The notes under the pieces: generated by a model
Told to the model about the DNA's origin: nothing
The model's database searches: none
Seen by the model: the letters and a program-made list of their open reading frames with translations, nothing else
Translations under genes and position numbers: made by a program
Source of the DNA: Litorisediminicola beolgyonensis
GTDB taxonomy: Bacteria > Pseudomonadota > Alphaproteobacteria > Rhodobacterales > Rhodobacteraceae
Length of the DNA: 64,000 nt
Direction: 5' to 3'
Assembly: GCF_042679605.1 (NCBI RefSeq)
Contig: NZ_JBHTMU010000004.1
Location: 1 to 64,000, forward strand
In this document: piece after piece, positions 52,003 to 61,430 of the stretch
Position numbering within the stretch: position 1 is the stretch's first letter
Layout of the letters: every line of letters begins with the position of its first letter

Positions 52003-53228
52003 ACCGCAGCTTCATCGCCCGGAACCCGTCCATCCTGGTGTTCCTCGCGCTTCTTGCCGCCTTCACGCTCGGCGTGACCGTCCTGGCCGAGGCGACCGGC
52101 ATCGGCCTCATCTCGACCTCCTTCGTCAAGACGCTCGGCAAGACGCTCTGCCTCTGCCTCGTTGCCATCGCGATGGATGTGGTCTGGGGCTATTGCGGGA
52201 TCCTGTCGCTTGGGCACATGGCCTTCTTCGGCCTCGGCGGCTACGCCATCGGGCAATGGCTGATGTATGCGCGGACCGAGCTGATCGTGACGGAGAGCCT
52301 CTCGGCCGCCGCGATCCCGCCCACCCCGGACGAGATCCATTCCGCCATCGGCACGCAGATCTTCAGCGTCGTGGGCTCGTCGGAATTTCCGCTCATCTGG
52401 TCCTTCGCCGACAGCCTGTTCCTGCAGCTTCTGATGGTCATCCTGGTGCCCGGGCTGCTCGCGCTGGTCTTCGGCTGGCTCGCCTTTCGGAGCCGCGTGA
52501 CCGGCGTCTACCTGTCGATCCTGACCCAGGCGATGACGCTCGCGCTCTCGCTCTACCTCTTCCAGAACGACAGCGGCCTGCGCGGCAATAACGGCCTCTC
52601 GGGCCTCCAGAACATCCCCGGCCTCGCCCAGACCAGCCAGGCGGTGATCTCCATCGCCTTCTTCTGGGCCTCAGCGCTCGCCCTGGCGCTCGGCTACGTG
52701 CTCTTTGCTTGGGTCACGTCGGGCAAGATGGGCAGCGTCATCCGCGGCATCCGCGACAACGAAAGCCGGGTGCGGTTCTTGGGCTACCATGTCGAGACCT
52801 ACAAGCTCTTCGTCTTCACCCTGACCGCCGTGGTCGCAGGCCTCGCGGGCGCGCTCTATTACCCGCAGGCCGGGATCATCAACCCGGCCGAGATCGCGCC
52901 CATCGCCTCGATCTATCTTGCGGTCTGGGTCGCCATCGGCGGGCGCGGACGGCTCTACGGCGCGGTCCTCGGCACGGCCTTCGTGTCGCTTCTGTCGAGC
53001 TGGTTCACCGGCGGCGGCGCGCCGGATGTCGATCTGGGCGTCTACCGCATCCAGTGGACCGACTGGTGGCTGTTGCTCCTGGGCCTCTCCTTCGTGGCGG
53101 TCACGCTCTTTGCGCCCAAGGGGCTGGGCGGCCTCGTGGACCTCGTGAGCGACCGCCTTCCGCCCTTCCGTGTCGGCGATTACGGTCCCGACAAGGGCGC
53201 GCTGCGTCGCGAGGAGGGGCAGAAATGA
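51999..53228 (+). CDS. urtC: Urea ABC transporter permease UrtC
   Basis: 409 residues from ATG 51999 (AAAGGAG upstream). LivM-like with about nine membrane helices, including GYCGILSLGHMAFFGLGGYAIGQ and IASIYLAVWVAIGGRGRLYGAVLG. Pairs with UrtB in the inner membrane. An overlapping longer frame from 51846 is a shadow and is not used. Confidence 0.94.
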   Translation: MNRSFIARNPSILVFLALLAAFTLGVTVLAEATGIGLISTSFVKTLGKTLCLCLVAIAMDVVWGYCGILSLGHMAFFGLGGYAIGQWLMYARTELIVTESLSAAAIPPTPDEIHSAIGTQIFSVVGSSEFPLIWSFADSLFLQLLMVILVPGLLALVFGWLAFRSRVTGVYLSILTQAMTLALSLYLFQNDSGLRGNNGLSGLQNIPGLAQTSQAVISIAFFWASALALALGYVLFAWVTSGKMGSVIRGIRDNESRVRFLGYHVETYKLFVFTLTAVVAGLAGALYYPQAGIINPAEIAPIASIYLAVWVAIGGRGRLYGAVLGTAFVSLLSSWFTGGGAPDVDLGVYRIQWTDWWLLLLGLSFVAVTLFAPKGLGGLVDLVSDRLPPFRVGDYGPDKGALRREEGQK

Positions 53229-53965
53229 AATCGCTCCTCGAATTGTCGGGCGTCTCGGTCTCCTTCGACGGGTTCCGCGCCATCAACAACCTGAGCTTCC
53301 AGATCGGCGAGCCTGAGCTTCGCGCGATCATCGGCCCGAACGGGGCCGGCAAGACGACCTTCATGGACATCATCACCGGCAAGACCCGCCCCGATGAGGG
53401 CCGGGTGATCTGGGGCGAGAAATCGGTCTCGCTCCTGAGGATGTCCGAAAGCCAGATTGCGCGCGCCGGGATCGGGCGCAAGTTCCAGAAACCCACCGTG
53501 TTCGAGGCGCAGACCGTACGCGAGAACCTTGCCATGGCGCTAAAGAACCCGCGCGGGCCCTTCGACGTCCTGCTCTATCGCAAGACCGAGGCCGGAGCCG
53601 CACGGATCGAAGAGTTGGCCCGCGAGGTTGGTCTTCACGACGATCTGCCGCGTCAGGCAGGCGCGCTGAGCCACGGTCAGAAGCAATGGCTGGAGATCGG
53701 GATGCTGCTTGCGCAGGACCCGCGCCTCCTGCTCGTGGACGAGCCCGCCGCGGGCATGACGCCCGCCGAGCGCGAGCACACCACCGACCTGCTGAAGCGC
53801 GCGGCCCGCACCCGCGCGGTGGTGGTCGTCGAGCACGATATGGAGTTCGTCCGCCGTCTCGACTGCCGCGTGACCGTCCTGCATGAGGGCTCGGTTCTGG
53901 CCGAGGGCAGCCTCGATCACGTCACCGCCAATCGCGACGTCATCGACGTCTATCTGGGCCGCTAG
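53225..53965 (+). CDS. urtD: Urea ABC transporter ATPase UrtD
   Basis: 246 residues (ATG 53225, four bases overlapping urtC). LivG type: Walker A GPNGAGKTT at 37-45, signature LSHGQKQWLEIG with the UrtD-specific His in place of the usual Gly, and LLLVDEPAAGMT. ATP hydrolysis drives urea import. Confidence 0.94.
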   Translation: MKSLLELSGVSVSFDGFRAINNLSFQIGEPELRAIIGPNGAGKTTFMDIITGKTRPDEGRVIWGEKSVSLLRMSESQIARAGIGRKFQKPTVFEAQTVRENLAMALKNPRGPFDVLLYRKTEAGAARIEELAREVGLHDDLPRQAGALSHGQKQWLEIGMLLAQDPRLLLVDEPAAGMTPAEREHTTDLLKRAARTRAVVVVEHDMEFVRRLDCRVTVLHEGSVLAEGSLDHVTANRDVIDVYLGR

Positions 53966-53974
53966 GAGGCGCAT

Positions 53975-54670
53975 ATGCTCGAGATCCGCGACCTGACCCT
54001 GCATTACGGCCAGAGCCAGATCCTGCACGGCATGTCTCTCGATGCCGCCCGCGGCGAGGTGACCGCGGTGATGGGCACGAACGGGGTCGGCAAGACCTCG
54101 CTCCTGAAGGCCATCGCCGGGCGCCACCCCTATTCCGGCGGCACGATCCGGCTCGATGGCGAGACGCTCTCCCATCCCACCGCCTACCAGGCTGCCCGCG
54201 CCGGGATCGCCTATGTGCCGCAGGGGCGCGAGGTGTTTCCGCTGATGACCGTGCAGGAGAATCTCGAGACCGGCTTCGCCTGCCTGCCCCGCGGCGAGCG
54301 AGGCGTGCCCGGCCATATCTTCGAGCTTTTCCCGATCTTGAAGGAGTTCCTCGGGCGGCGCGGCGGCGACCTCTCGGGCGGCCAGCAACAGCAATTGGCC
54401 ATCGCACGCGCTCTGATCGCGCGCCCGAAGGTGCTTCTGCTTGACGAGCCGACCGAGGGCATTCAGCCCAACATCATCCAGCAGATCGGGCGGGTGATCG
54501 CGACGCTGCGAGACGAGGGCGCCATGGCCATCGTCCTCGTGGAGCAGTATTTCGACTTCACCTGGGGGCTGGCAGACCGGTTCACCGCCGTGACCCGCGG
54601 CGAAGTCTCCCTGTCCGGCAAGGCCGGTGAGGTCGACCGCGACGCGCTTCTGGCGCAGGTCTCGATCTGA
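53975..54670 (+). CDS. urtE: Urea ABC transporter ATPase UrtE
   Basis: 231 residues, LivF type: Walker A GTNGVGKTS at 34-42, signature LSGGQQQQLA and LLLDEPTEGIQPNIIQQIG (the UrtE/LivF end). Last gene of the urt operon; no urease or amidase gene follows within the window, so where imported urea is used cannot be seen here. Confidence 0.94.
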   Translation: MLEIRDLTLHYGQSQILHGMSLDAARGEVTAVMGTNGVGKTSLLKAIAGRHPYSGGTIRLDGETLSHPTAYQAARAGIAYVPQGREVFPLMTVQENLETGFACLPRGERGVPGHIFELFPILKEFLGRRGGDLSGGQQQQLAIARALIARPKVLLLDEPTEGIQPNIIQQIGRVIATLRDEGAMAIVLVEQYFDFTWGLADRFTAVTRGEVSLSGKAGEVDRDALLAQVSI

Positions 54671-54747
54671 CAGGAGCGCGAGGACGCAGCGGCGGGGCTT
54701 GAGGCGCGCCGTCCTGCGGCCTAACGATCCGGGCGAAGGAGTGCCCG

Positions 54748-56904
54748 ATGCGCGACACCGCCCCCCTGCCCCTGACCCGCGACCTCGTCCTGATCGGCGG
54801 CGGTCACACCCACGCATTGATCCTGCGCCGCTGGGCGATGGACCCGCTGCCGGGCGCGCGATTGACGCTGATCGACCCCGGCCCGACCACCGCCTATTCC
54901 GGGATGCTTCCGGGCTTTGTCGCCGGGCATTACGCGCGCGAGGAACTCGAGATCGACCTCGTGCGGCTGGCGCGCTTCGCGGGCGCACGGATCATCCTTG
55001 GACGTGCCGAGGGCATAGACCGCGCGTCCCGCGAAATCCACGTCGCGGGACGGCCGCCAGTTGGCTACGACATCGCCTCGCTCGATATCGGGATCACCTC
55101 GGACCTTCCCGACCTGCCGGGCTTTGCCGAGCACGCGGTTCCGGCCAAGCCGCTCGGCCCCTTCGCCGATGCCTGGGCCGCTGCGCGCGACATGCCCGGT
55201 CCGGTTGCCGTCATCGGCGCAGGCATCGCCGGAGTGGAGCTGGCCATGGCCATGACCCACGCGCTCCGCGAGCGTCATGGCGCGGCCGAAGTGCATTTGG
55301 TCGAGGCCACCACGGCGCTCTCCGACCAATCGCAGGGCGTTCGCCGGAAACTGCTGGGTCAGCTGCGGGAAATGGACATCACCCTGCACGAGAATGTCCG
55401 GATCGTGAAAGTCACCCGCCGCGGCGTCACGCTTCAAGACGGCACGGAAATCCGCGCCCGTTTCGTCGTCGGTGCGGCCGGAGCCCGTCCGCAGACTTGG
55501 CTGTCGCAGACGGGGCTGGAGCTTCACGAGGGCTTCGTCTCGGTCAATGCCCGCCTGCAAAGCTCCGATCCCGCGATCTTCGCGGCCGGAGACTGCGCGC
55601 ATCTTACACATGCGCCGCGCCCCAAGGCCGGGGTCTATGCGGTGCGCGCCGCCGATACATTGCTGAAAAATCTCAAAACCGCCTTGGGATCAGGTTCTTA
55701 CAAGCAGTACTTCCCGCAAAAAGACTATCTCAAGCTGGTTTCTCTAGGGGACCGCTCGGCGCTTGCGACGCGCTCGGGCTTCAGTCTCTCGGGGCCTCTG
55801 CTCTGGCGCTGGAAAGACCGGATCGACCGCAATTTCATGGAGAAACTGCAAGAGCTTCCGCAGCCGAAACCGGTGGCTCTGCCCTGGCCGCGCTCCGCCG
55901 GGATGACTGAGGCCCAAGGCCCGAAGCCCCTTTGCGGAGGCTGCGGTGCGAAGCTCGGACATTCCGCCCTGTCCGACGCATTGGCGCGGCTCCCGGAACC
56001 TCAACGTCGCGATGTAACCAGTTCGAAATTCGACGATTCAGCGATCCTGACCACCGGCGACGCGCGACAGGTCATGACCACCGACCACCTGCGCGCCATG
56101 GTCGAGGACCCGGTGGTGATGACCCGCATCGCCTGCCACCACGCGCTCGGCGACATCTGGGCGATGGGCGCCCGGCCGCAGGTCGCCACGCTCAGCCTGA
56201 TCCTGCCCCGCCTCTCGGACGCGCTCGCGGCGCGGACCATGTCGGAAATCATGCAGACCGCGTCGGAGATCCTGCGCGGCTGCGGCGCCGAGATCGTCGG
56301 CGGTCATTCCTCGATCGGAGCGGAGCTGACCATCGGCCTGACGCTGACCGGCTTGTGCGACCGTGCCCCGATCACGCTGTCTGGAGCAAAGCCCGGCGAC
56401 GCGCTCATCCTGACCAAACCGCTCGGCTCGGGCACCATCCTCGCCGCCGAGATGCAATACGCGGCCCCCGGCGCGGCGGTCGCGCAGGCGCTGGAGGCGA
56501 TGTGCCACTCGCAGGAGACCGCCTCGCGCCTCCTCGGCGACGCGCACGCGATGACCGACGTGACAGGGTTCGGACTGGTCGGCCATCTCCAGAACATTGC
56601 CATGGCCTCGGGCACCGGCGCGCGCATCGACCTGGCAAACGTGCCCTTCCTGCCGGGCGCAGTGGATCTGGCGGCGCAAGGCCATCGCTCCAGCCTCTAC
56701 CCGCAGAACCGCGCAATCGTGACCGACGCGCCGGACACGCCCGAGGCCGCGCTGCTCTTCGATCCCCAGACCTCGGGCGGATTGTTGGCCGCCGTGGCGC
56801 CCGACACAGCCGCCGCACTGCGCGACGCGCTCCGCAACGCGGGCTATCCGGCGGCGCTGATCGGCACCGTCACCGACCGGATCGGTCAGATCGAGATCGT
56901 CTGA
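54748..56904 (+). CDS. selD: Fused FAD-dependent oxidoreductase and selenide-water dikinase SelD
   Basis: 718 residues. The first about 370 form a pyridine nucleotide-disulfide oxidoreductase-type flavoprotein (LIGGGHTHALILRRW, VIGAGIAGVELAMAM, IFAAGDCAHL). Then the SelD domain with the active-site Cys399 and Lys402 in CGGCGAK, FDDSAIL, and the AIR-synthase fold. SelD makes selenophosphate from selenide and ATP. The active-site residue is Cys, not selenocysteine. The fusion is known in some proteobacteria; the flavin part may supply reduced selenium, which is inference. Confidence 0.92.
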   Translation: MRDTAPLPLTRDLVLIGGGHTHALILRRWAMDPLPGARLTLIDPGPTTAYSGMLPGFVAGHYAREELEIDLVRLARFAGARIILGRAEGIDRASREIHVAGRPPVGYDIASLDIGITSDLPDLPGFAEHAVPAKPLGPFADAWAAARDMPGPVAVIGAGIAGVELAMAMTHALRERHGAAEVHLVEATTALSDQSQGVRRKLLGQLREMDITLHENVRIVKVTRRGVTLQDGTEIRARFVVGAAGARPQTWLSQTGLELHEGFVSVNARLQSSDPAIFAAGDCAHLTHAPRPKAGVYAVRAADTLLKNLKTALGSGSYKQYFPQKDYLKLVSLGDRSALATRSGFSLSGPLLWRWKDRIDRNFMEKLQELPQPKPVALPWPRSAGMTEAQGPKPLCGGCGAKLGHSALSDALARLPEPQRRDVTSSKFDDSAILTTGDARQVMTTDHLRAMVEDPVVMTRIACHHALGDIWAMGARPQVATLSLILPRLSDALAARTMSEIMQTASEILRGCGAEIVGGHSSIGAELTIGLTLTGLCDRAPITLSGAKPGDALILTKPLGSGTILAAEMQYAAPGAAVAQALEAMCHSQETASRLLGDAHAMTDVTGFGLVGHLQNIAMASGTGARIDLANVPFLPGAVDLAAQGHRSSLYPQNRAIVTDAPDTPEAALLFDPQTSGGLLAAVAPDTAAALRDALRNAGYPAALIGTVTDRIGQIEIV

Positions 56905-57944
56905 AGCACGGCCTCGATCTCGGCGGCGGCCTTGTCCTGCGCCGCCGCGTCGAGGCTCTCGGCCGCGATCCGCGCCACGATCTCGGGTGCGACCGCCTTC
57001 ATCGAGCGGCGATAGGCCGGATCGTAATGCTCTTCCATCAGCGCTTGCGTGAGCCCGCGCCGGTCGTCCACCGCGATCCGGTCCATCCACCCGTCCACGA
57101 CCTCATGCCCCCGGAAGCGCCGGAGCGGCGTGAGCTTCTCGCGCAGGCTCTCGGCATCCGAGAGGATGTCGTCATAGGCCTCGGTCAGGTACTCGGCACG
57201 CGCCGCGAGCGGCACCTCGATCTCGATCCAGGGCGCGGCCTTCATCGCCGCCCAGAGCGAGGGCGGCAGGGTGATCTCGCCGATCTTGGAGCTTTCCGCC
57301 TCGACCACCACCGGCCGCCCCGGGTCGAGCGCGTCGAGCGCTACGCCAAGCGCCGTCTCGAACCCCTTCTGGTTCGGTTGTCCCCCCACCTGCCCGCCGA
57401 GAAGCGAGCCGCGATGCCGCGCGAGCCCCTCGAGATCGAGCACCTGAACTCCCCGCGCCTGCAGCCGCCCGAGGATCTCGGTCTTAGCGGTCCCGGTATA
57501 GCCCCCAAGCTGCACCAGGCGATGCGGCAGCGGGCGCTCGTAGAGCACCGCGTTGACCAGCCGCCGGAAGCTCCGGTAGCCGCCGTCGATCACCTCTGCC
57601 CGCCAGCCGATCTCGCGCAGCATCCAGGCGAACGACCCCGAGCGCTGCCCGCCCCGCCAGCAATAGACGAGCGGCCGCCAGCCGCCCTCGTGATGCGCGA
57701 GCGGCCCCTCGATATGCGCCGCGGCGTTGCGGAAGACGAGCGCCGCGCCGAGCTTGCGCGCGAGAAACGGCGATTGCTGCTTGTAGATCGTCCCGACCCG
57801 GGCGCGTTCCTCGTTGTCGAGCACCGGCAGGTTGATCGCACCCGGCACATGATCCTCGGCGAACTCCGCGGGGGAGCGCACGTCGATCACGGTGTCGAAC
57901 CCGTGCGAGAGGATCTCGGGAAAACTGTTGAACGCGCGCGCCAT
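56886..57944 (-). CDS. mnmH: tRNA 2-selenouridine synthase MnmH (SelU)
   Basis: 352 residues: an N-terminal rhodanese domain with Cys95 in VYCWRGGQRS, then a P-loop domain with Walker-like GGYTGTAKT at 147-155. It exchanges sulfur for selenium in 2-thiouridine of tRNA using selenophosphate from SelD. It converges on selD with a 19-base overlap of the 3' ends. selA/selB are absent from the window, so selenium use here is consistent with tRNA modification, although those genes could be elsewhere. Confidence 0.94.
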   Translation of the reverse strand: MARAFNSFPEILSHGFDTVIDVRSPAEFAEDHVPGAINLPVLDNEERARVGTIYKQQSPFLARKLGAALVFRNAAAHIEGPLAHHEGGWRPLVYCWRGGQRSGSFAWMLREIGWRAEVIDGGYRSFRRLVNAVLYERPLPHRLVQLGGYTGTAKTEILGRLQARGVQVLDLEGLARHRGSLLGGQVGGQPNQKGFETALGVALDALDPGRPVVVEAESSKIGEITLPPSLWAAMKAAPWIEIEVPLAARAEYLTEAYDDILSDAESLREKLTPLRRFRGHEVVDGWMDRIAVDDRRGLTQALMEEHYDPAYRRSMKAVAPEIVARIAAESLDAAAQDKAAAEIEAVLQTISI

Positions 57945-58092
57945 GGCCGCGATCCATAGCGCCTGAGGCGGCCCACGAAAAGCGCGCCCGAAGCAGTTTT
58001 CGCAAGCGCACCATTTTCTGCCCGAGCCCTACTGGACACCGCCCGACACCTCGGCTATTTCGCCCCCACCCGAGGGCCCCGCCCTCACCCGT

Positions 58093-58167
58093 GCCCGGGT
58101 AGCTCAGGGGTAGAGCAGTGGATTGAAAATCCTCGTGTCGGTGGTTCGATTCCGCCCCCGGGCACCA
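58093..58167 (+). tRNA. tRNA-Phe (anticodon GAA)
   Basis: 75 bases with encoded CCA: acceptor GCCCGGG / CCCGGGC, D arm with GCTCAGGGGTAGAGC, anticodon loop TTGAAAA centred on GAA, T arm GGTTCGATTCC. One anticodon-stem pair is a T-T mismatch in my reading. It is the probable integration site of the following P4-type integrase. Confidence 0.95.
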
Positions 58168-58330
58168 CAACGCCATCCAATTGCATCCCATATCGTCTAA
58201 CAGTACCCTGTATTCGTAGGGTTTTACCGGATTGATTGTCCAGCCACGTCCTGCCGCGTACAGCGTAATCTACCCTGTTCGGGGGTATGTTTCGGGGTAC
58301 GTGACCATATGGAACAAGGCGATACCCCCA

Positions 58331-59539
58331 ATGGTGATGCTGAGTGATGCGAAGATTCGTGCGATCAAGCCCCGGGCCAAGCCGTTTAAGCAGTCGGATT
58401 TCGACGGCCTCTATCTTCTCATAAACCCGAACGGCTCGAAGCTCTGGCGGTTCAAGTACCGTTGGCAAGGCAAGGAAAAGCTTTTGGCGCTGGGCAGGTA
58501 TCCGGAGATCACGCTGTTCGAAGCGCGGACATTGCGCGATGAAGCCAGGCGGCTGATCGCCACCGGCGAGGATCCCGCAGAGCTCAAGAAGGCCCAGAAG
58601 CGCAAACAGGCGTCTGAGCAGAACGACACGTATCGAAATCTGTCCGAGGCGTTGTTGGAGAAGAAGCGTCGCGAGGGCCGCGCCGCAGCGACCTTGACGA
58701 AGGCTGCCTGGTTTCACCGTCTCCTGTGCGCCGATCTCGGCCATCTTCCAATCGCGAGCATCACCGCCCAAGACGTGCTTATCCCTCTTCGGAAGGTGGA
58801 GCAGCGCGGGAACTACGAAACGGCGGTTCGGATGCGCTCCGCGGCTGGGGCCGTGTTCCGATATGCGATTGCTCTGGGCAAGGCCGAGAACGATCCGACC
58901 TTCGGTCTCAAGGACGCGCTGGTACGTCCGAAGACCACGCACAGGGCGGCGGTCACCGATCCTGACCAGCTTGGCGCTTTGTGTCGCGCAATCTCCGGGT
59001 TTTCGGGACAGCCAACCACGAGGCTTGCCTTGCAACTCCTGGCGCTCACCGCGCTTCGACCTGGAGAACTGCGGATGGCGGAGTGGGCCGAGGTCGATAT
59101 TGGCGAGGCGACATGGACCATCCCCGAAGCACGCGCCAAAATGCGCCGTCCCCATATTGTGCCGTTATCTGAACAGGCGATCGCGCTTCTAGAGGAACTC
59201 CGCAAACTCACCGGATATGGGCGCTTTCTATTCCCCTCCGTCCGCTCTTCGAAGCGCGTCATGAGCGACAACACACTTAATGCCGCCCTGCGGCGTCTCG
59301 GCTATAGCAAGGAGGAGATGACTGCGCACGGGTTTCGGGCCACGTTCTCGACCTTGGCCAACGAATCTGGTCTCTGGCATCCGGATGCAATCGAACGCGC
59401 TCTGGCCCATGTCGAGAAGAGCGAAGTTCGTCGCGCCTATGCCCGCGGCCAGCACTGGGACGAGCGTGTGAGACTGGCGCAGTGGTGGGCAGACAGTTTG
59501 GACAAACTTGCACAGGATCGGGACCCGCATGCTCGATGA
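58331..59539 (+). CDS. int: P4-type tyrosine integrase (DUF4102-like N-terminus)
   Basis: 402 residues from ATG 58331 (a second Met lies two codons later). The N-terminal DUF4102-like region (LSDAKIRAIKPRAKPFKQSDFDGLYLLI) and the catalytic core with Arg243 (ALRPGELR), His333-x-x-Arg336 (AHGFRAT), His360 (ALAHVEK) and Tyr370 (RRAYARG) identify it as a P4/SXT-like integrase. Starts 164 bases after tRNA-Phe. It overlaps the 3' neighbour by 11 bases. Confidence 0.93.
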   Translation: MVMLSDAKIRAIKPRAKPFKQSDFDGLYLLINPNGSKLWRFKYRWQGKEKLLALGRYPEITLFEARTLRDEARRLIATGEDPAELKKAQKRKQASEQNDTYRNLSEALLEKKRREGRAAATLTKAAWFHRLLCADLGHLPIASITAQDVLIPLRKVEQRGNYETAVRMRSAAGAVFRYAIALGKAENDPTFGLKDALVRPKTTHRAAVTDPDQLGALCRAISGFSGQPTTRLALQLLALTALRPGELRMAEWAEVDIGEATWTIPEARAKMRRPHIVPLSEQAIALLEELRKLTGYGRFLFPSVRSSKRVMSDNTLNAALRRLGYSKEEMTAHGFRATFSTLANESGLWHPDAIERALAHVEKSEVRRAYARGQHWDERVRLAQWWADSLDKLAQDRDPHAR

Positions 59540-60710
59540 CTCAGAAGGATCGGCGAAACCAACCGAACGCCTGATGCAGGGCTGGATTTATCGAGAGACG
59601 TGGACTACAGAAGAAGCGCTTTTTCTGGCGCTGGGCATATCCCCCGATCAAGAGACAGTTGAATACTGTCTGATTGCGCACGCAGCGCGTCTCGACCGCG
59701 CCAGACGCGACGGCATGGACCGAGCCACTCCTCTTGCCTGGCTTTGGTGGGGAGAGAGAAATGGCTTTCCTTACCATCACGAATGGTGGCTTGCAGTGAC
59801 ACCGCGTGGCCCGATTGGATATGACGGGCGACACTTTGCGTTTCACCGAAAAGAGATGCTTTCGGACGCTTATCTTCGATTTGAGCGCCAGTTGATCACC
59901 AAGTGGGCAAGGATGCCGAGTTGGACTCCTCAGGAAGCGCTCGACATTTCCCTAAACTTCGAACCGTTCACCTCTGTAAACTGGCTCGGGGAAGGTCCTG
60001 AGTTCGGTCCGACAATTCGAGAACGCGAGGATCGGTTCAAACGTCTCAATCGAGCGGTTGCGATTGGCGAGATATCGGAGACGGCGACCCCGAGGGACTA
60101 TATCCGGTGGCTTGATCGAGCCGGATATATCGTCTCGGAGGCCTGGAGGCGGGCTGTTGGACTTCTGGAGGGGAATGACGTGCCCGACCAAGCGTTAGCC
60201 ATGCCTTCTGAAAACGAACACCTGCGCCGCGAGCTTGAGGAAAAGGTTGCGGAACTCGAAGCCAGGTCTGTGCGCGAGCAGGCCGAACTCAAGGCATTGT
60301 CCAAGGAAAACCAGGCACTACGACATCAACTGAGAGACCGCGCCGAGGATATTGACGCTCTTCGGGCGGAGGCCGACGTGGGTGCGGCAAAGTATCAGGA
60401 AGCCATGAAGACCCTCGAGGAACTCAGAGAGAGTAACGAAGGGCTGAAGGCAGATCGCGACACGCGGCAAAAGAAAGCAGCACAAACTCGGCGGATCGTC
60501 AGCCTCCAGAAAGCGCTTCTGGCAGCTGTCGTCGACGGATTCGGTTACTCGCCGCGCGAAGGAGGATCAGGCATAGCGCAACATATTTCGGATGCGGCCT
60601 CTAGCCTAGGCTTCTCCCTGACCGCGCAGACGATCACATCGCACCTGAAAGAAAGCGCCGACGCGCATGTCTCTCAAGATGATTGGGAGCACCTTTACCC
60701 AAGAAAATAA
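59529..60710 (+). CDS. Unrecognised coiled-coil protein of the tRNA-Phe island
   Basis: 393 residues from ATG 59529. N-terminal half: repeated WTTEEALFLALGISP and WTPQEALDISLNFEP segments about 115 residues apart, suggesting an internal duplication of a helical unit. Residues about 210-320 form a strong coiled coil (ENEHLRRELEEKVAELEARS... LRHQLRDRAEDIDALRAEA), then a short helical C-terminal domain. No enzyme motif seen. It is the only cargo gene of the island besides regulators and recombinases. Confidence 0.7.
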   Translation: MLDDSEGSAKPTERLMQGWIYRETWTTEEALFLALGISPDQETVEYCLIAHAARLDRARRDGMDRATPLAWLWWGERNGFPYHHEWWLAVTPRGPIGYDGRHFAFHRKEMLSDAYLRFERQLITKWARMPSWTPQEALDISLNFEPFTSVNWLGEGPEFGPTIREREDRFKRLNRAVAIGEISETATPRDYIRWLDRAGYIVSEAWRRAVGLLEGNDVPDQALAMPSENEHLRRELEEKVAELEARSVREQAELKALSKENQALRHQLRDRAEDIDALRAEADVGAAKYQEAMKTLEELRESNEGLKADRDTRQKKAAQTRRIVSLQKALLAAVVDGFGYSPREGGSGIAQHISDAASSLGFSLTAQTITSHLKESADAHVSQDDWEHLYPRK

Positions 60711-60720
60711 GGGGTTCTCG

Positions 60721-60750
60721 TTGAATTCAACGGCCGTCCGTTGAATTCAA
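60721..60750. promoter_or_regulatory. Tandem TTGAATTCAA palindromes
   Basis: Perfect ten-base palindromes at 60721-60730 and 60741-60750, 20 bases apart centre to centre, that is two helical turns. They lie 52 bases before the AlpA-like gene and look like paired operator sites for one of the regulators encoded directly downstream. Confidence 0.6.
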
Positions 60751-60801
60751 ACCGGCCTTTGTCGCACCGGATCACGCTTGGCTCCATCACTCGAAACAAG
60801 G

Positions 60802-61014
60802 ATGGACAACGTGACTTTCGACGACCTCCCAAACGACGCGCTGCTGCGCGAAAAACAGGTCCTTCACCCACATGGGCCTGTTCCCGTCTCCCGATCTACC
60901 TGGTGGGCAGGCGTGCGCAGCGGGCGGTATCCCCAACCGGTGAAGCTTGGTCCGCGCACCACGGCCTGGCGTGTCGCCGACATCCGGACACTTCTCAAAC
61001 AGGGGGTGCTCTGA
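60802..61014 (+). CDS. AlpA-family DNA-binding regulator
   Basis: 70 residues: LLREKQVLHP, VSRSTWWAGVRSGRYPQPVKLGPRTTAWRVADIRTLLKQ, the AlpA-type HTH with wing. P4-like islands use AlpA to control the integrase. Stop and the next start overlap by one base (TGATG). The ribosome binding site is weak. Confidence 0.8.
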   Translation: MDNVTFDDLPNDALLREKQVLHPHGPVPVSRSTWWAGVRSGRYPQPVKLGPRTTAWRVADIRTLLKQGVL

Positions 61015-61430
61015 TGTCGAAGAGACGCGATGAGACCCAAGGGCTGTTGGACCTGTTCTCGGCGGTAGGCATGACTGAGCACACGCGTGCCACCAGTCTC
61101 GGGGAGAAATCTGCGGAGTCGGAGGCTGACACCAGCGGGCCGAACTTGGGGAAGGACACAGCCCCTGCCCCTGCCCCTGCCCCTGAGGCATCGCCGGAAT
61201 GCTATCTGCGCGACAAGGACGTCGCGCGTCGCTACGGGGTCTGCCGACAGACCGTCTGGCGCTGGGCCGAGCGTGGAATCCTGCCACAACCAGTACGCTT
61301 GTCGCGGGGCGCCACGCGCTGGCGGTTGTCTGAATTGAAGGCTGCCGAGCAATCGGCTTCGCGCTGTTCCAGCGGCGAGCACAATCGCATTGCAGCGTGG
61401 ACGTCAGATAGCAGGGGACCGCGGTCATGA
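61014..61430 (+). CDS. Helix-turn-helix protein with Pro/Ala linker
   Basis: 138 residues from ATG 61014. N-terminal half is polar; a repeated Ala-Pro run (APAPAPAPE) acts as linker; then CYLRDKDVARRYGVCRQTVWRWAERGILPQPVRLSRGATRWRLSELKA, a second AlpA/MerR-like HTH with wing. Overlaps the recombinase gene by four bases (ATGA). Likely a regulator or accessory factor for the recombinase. Confidence 0.72.
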   Translation: MSKRRDETQGLLDLFSAVGMTEHTRATSLGEKSAESEADTSGPNLGKDTAPAPAPAPEASPECYLRDKDVARRYGVCRQTVWRWAERGILPQPVRLSRGATRWRLSELKAAEQSASRCSSGEHNRIAAWTSDSRGPRS

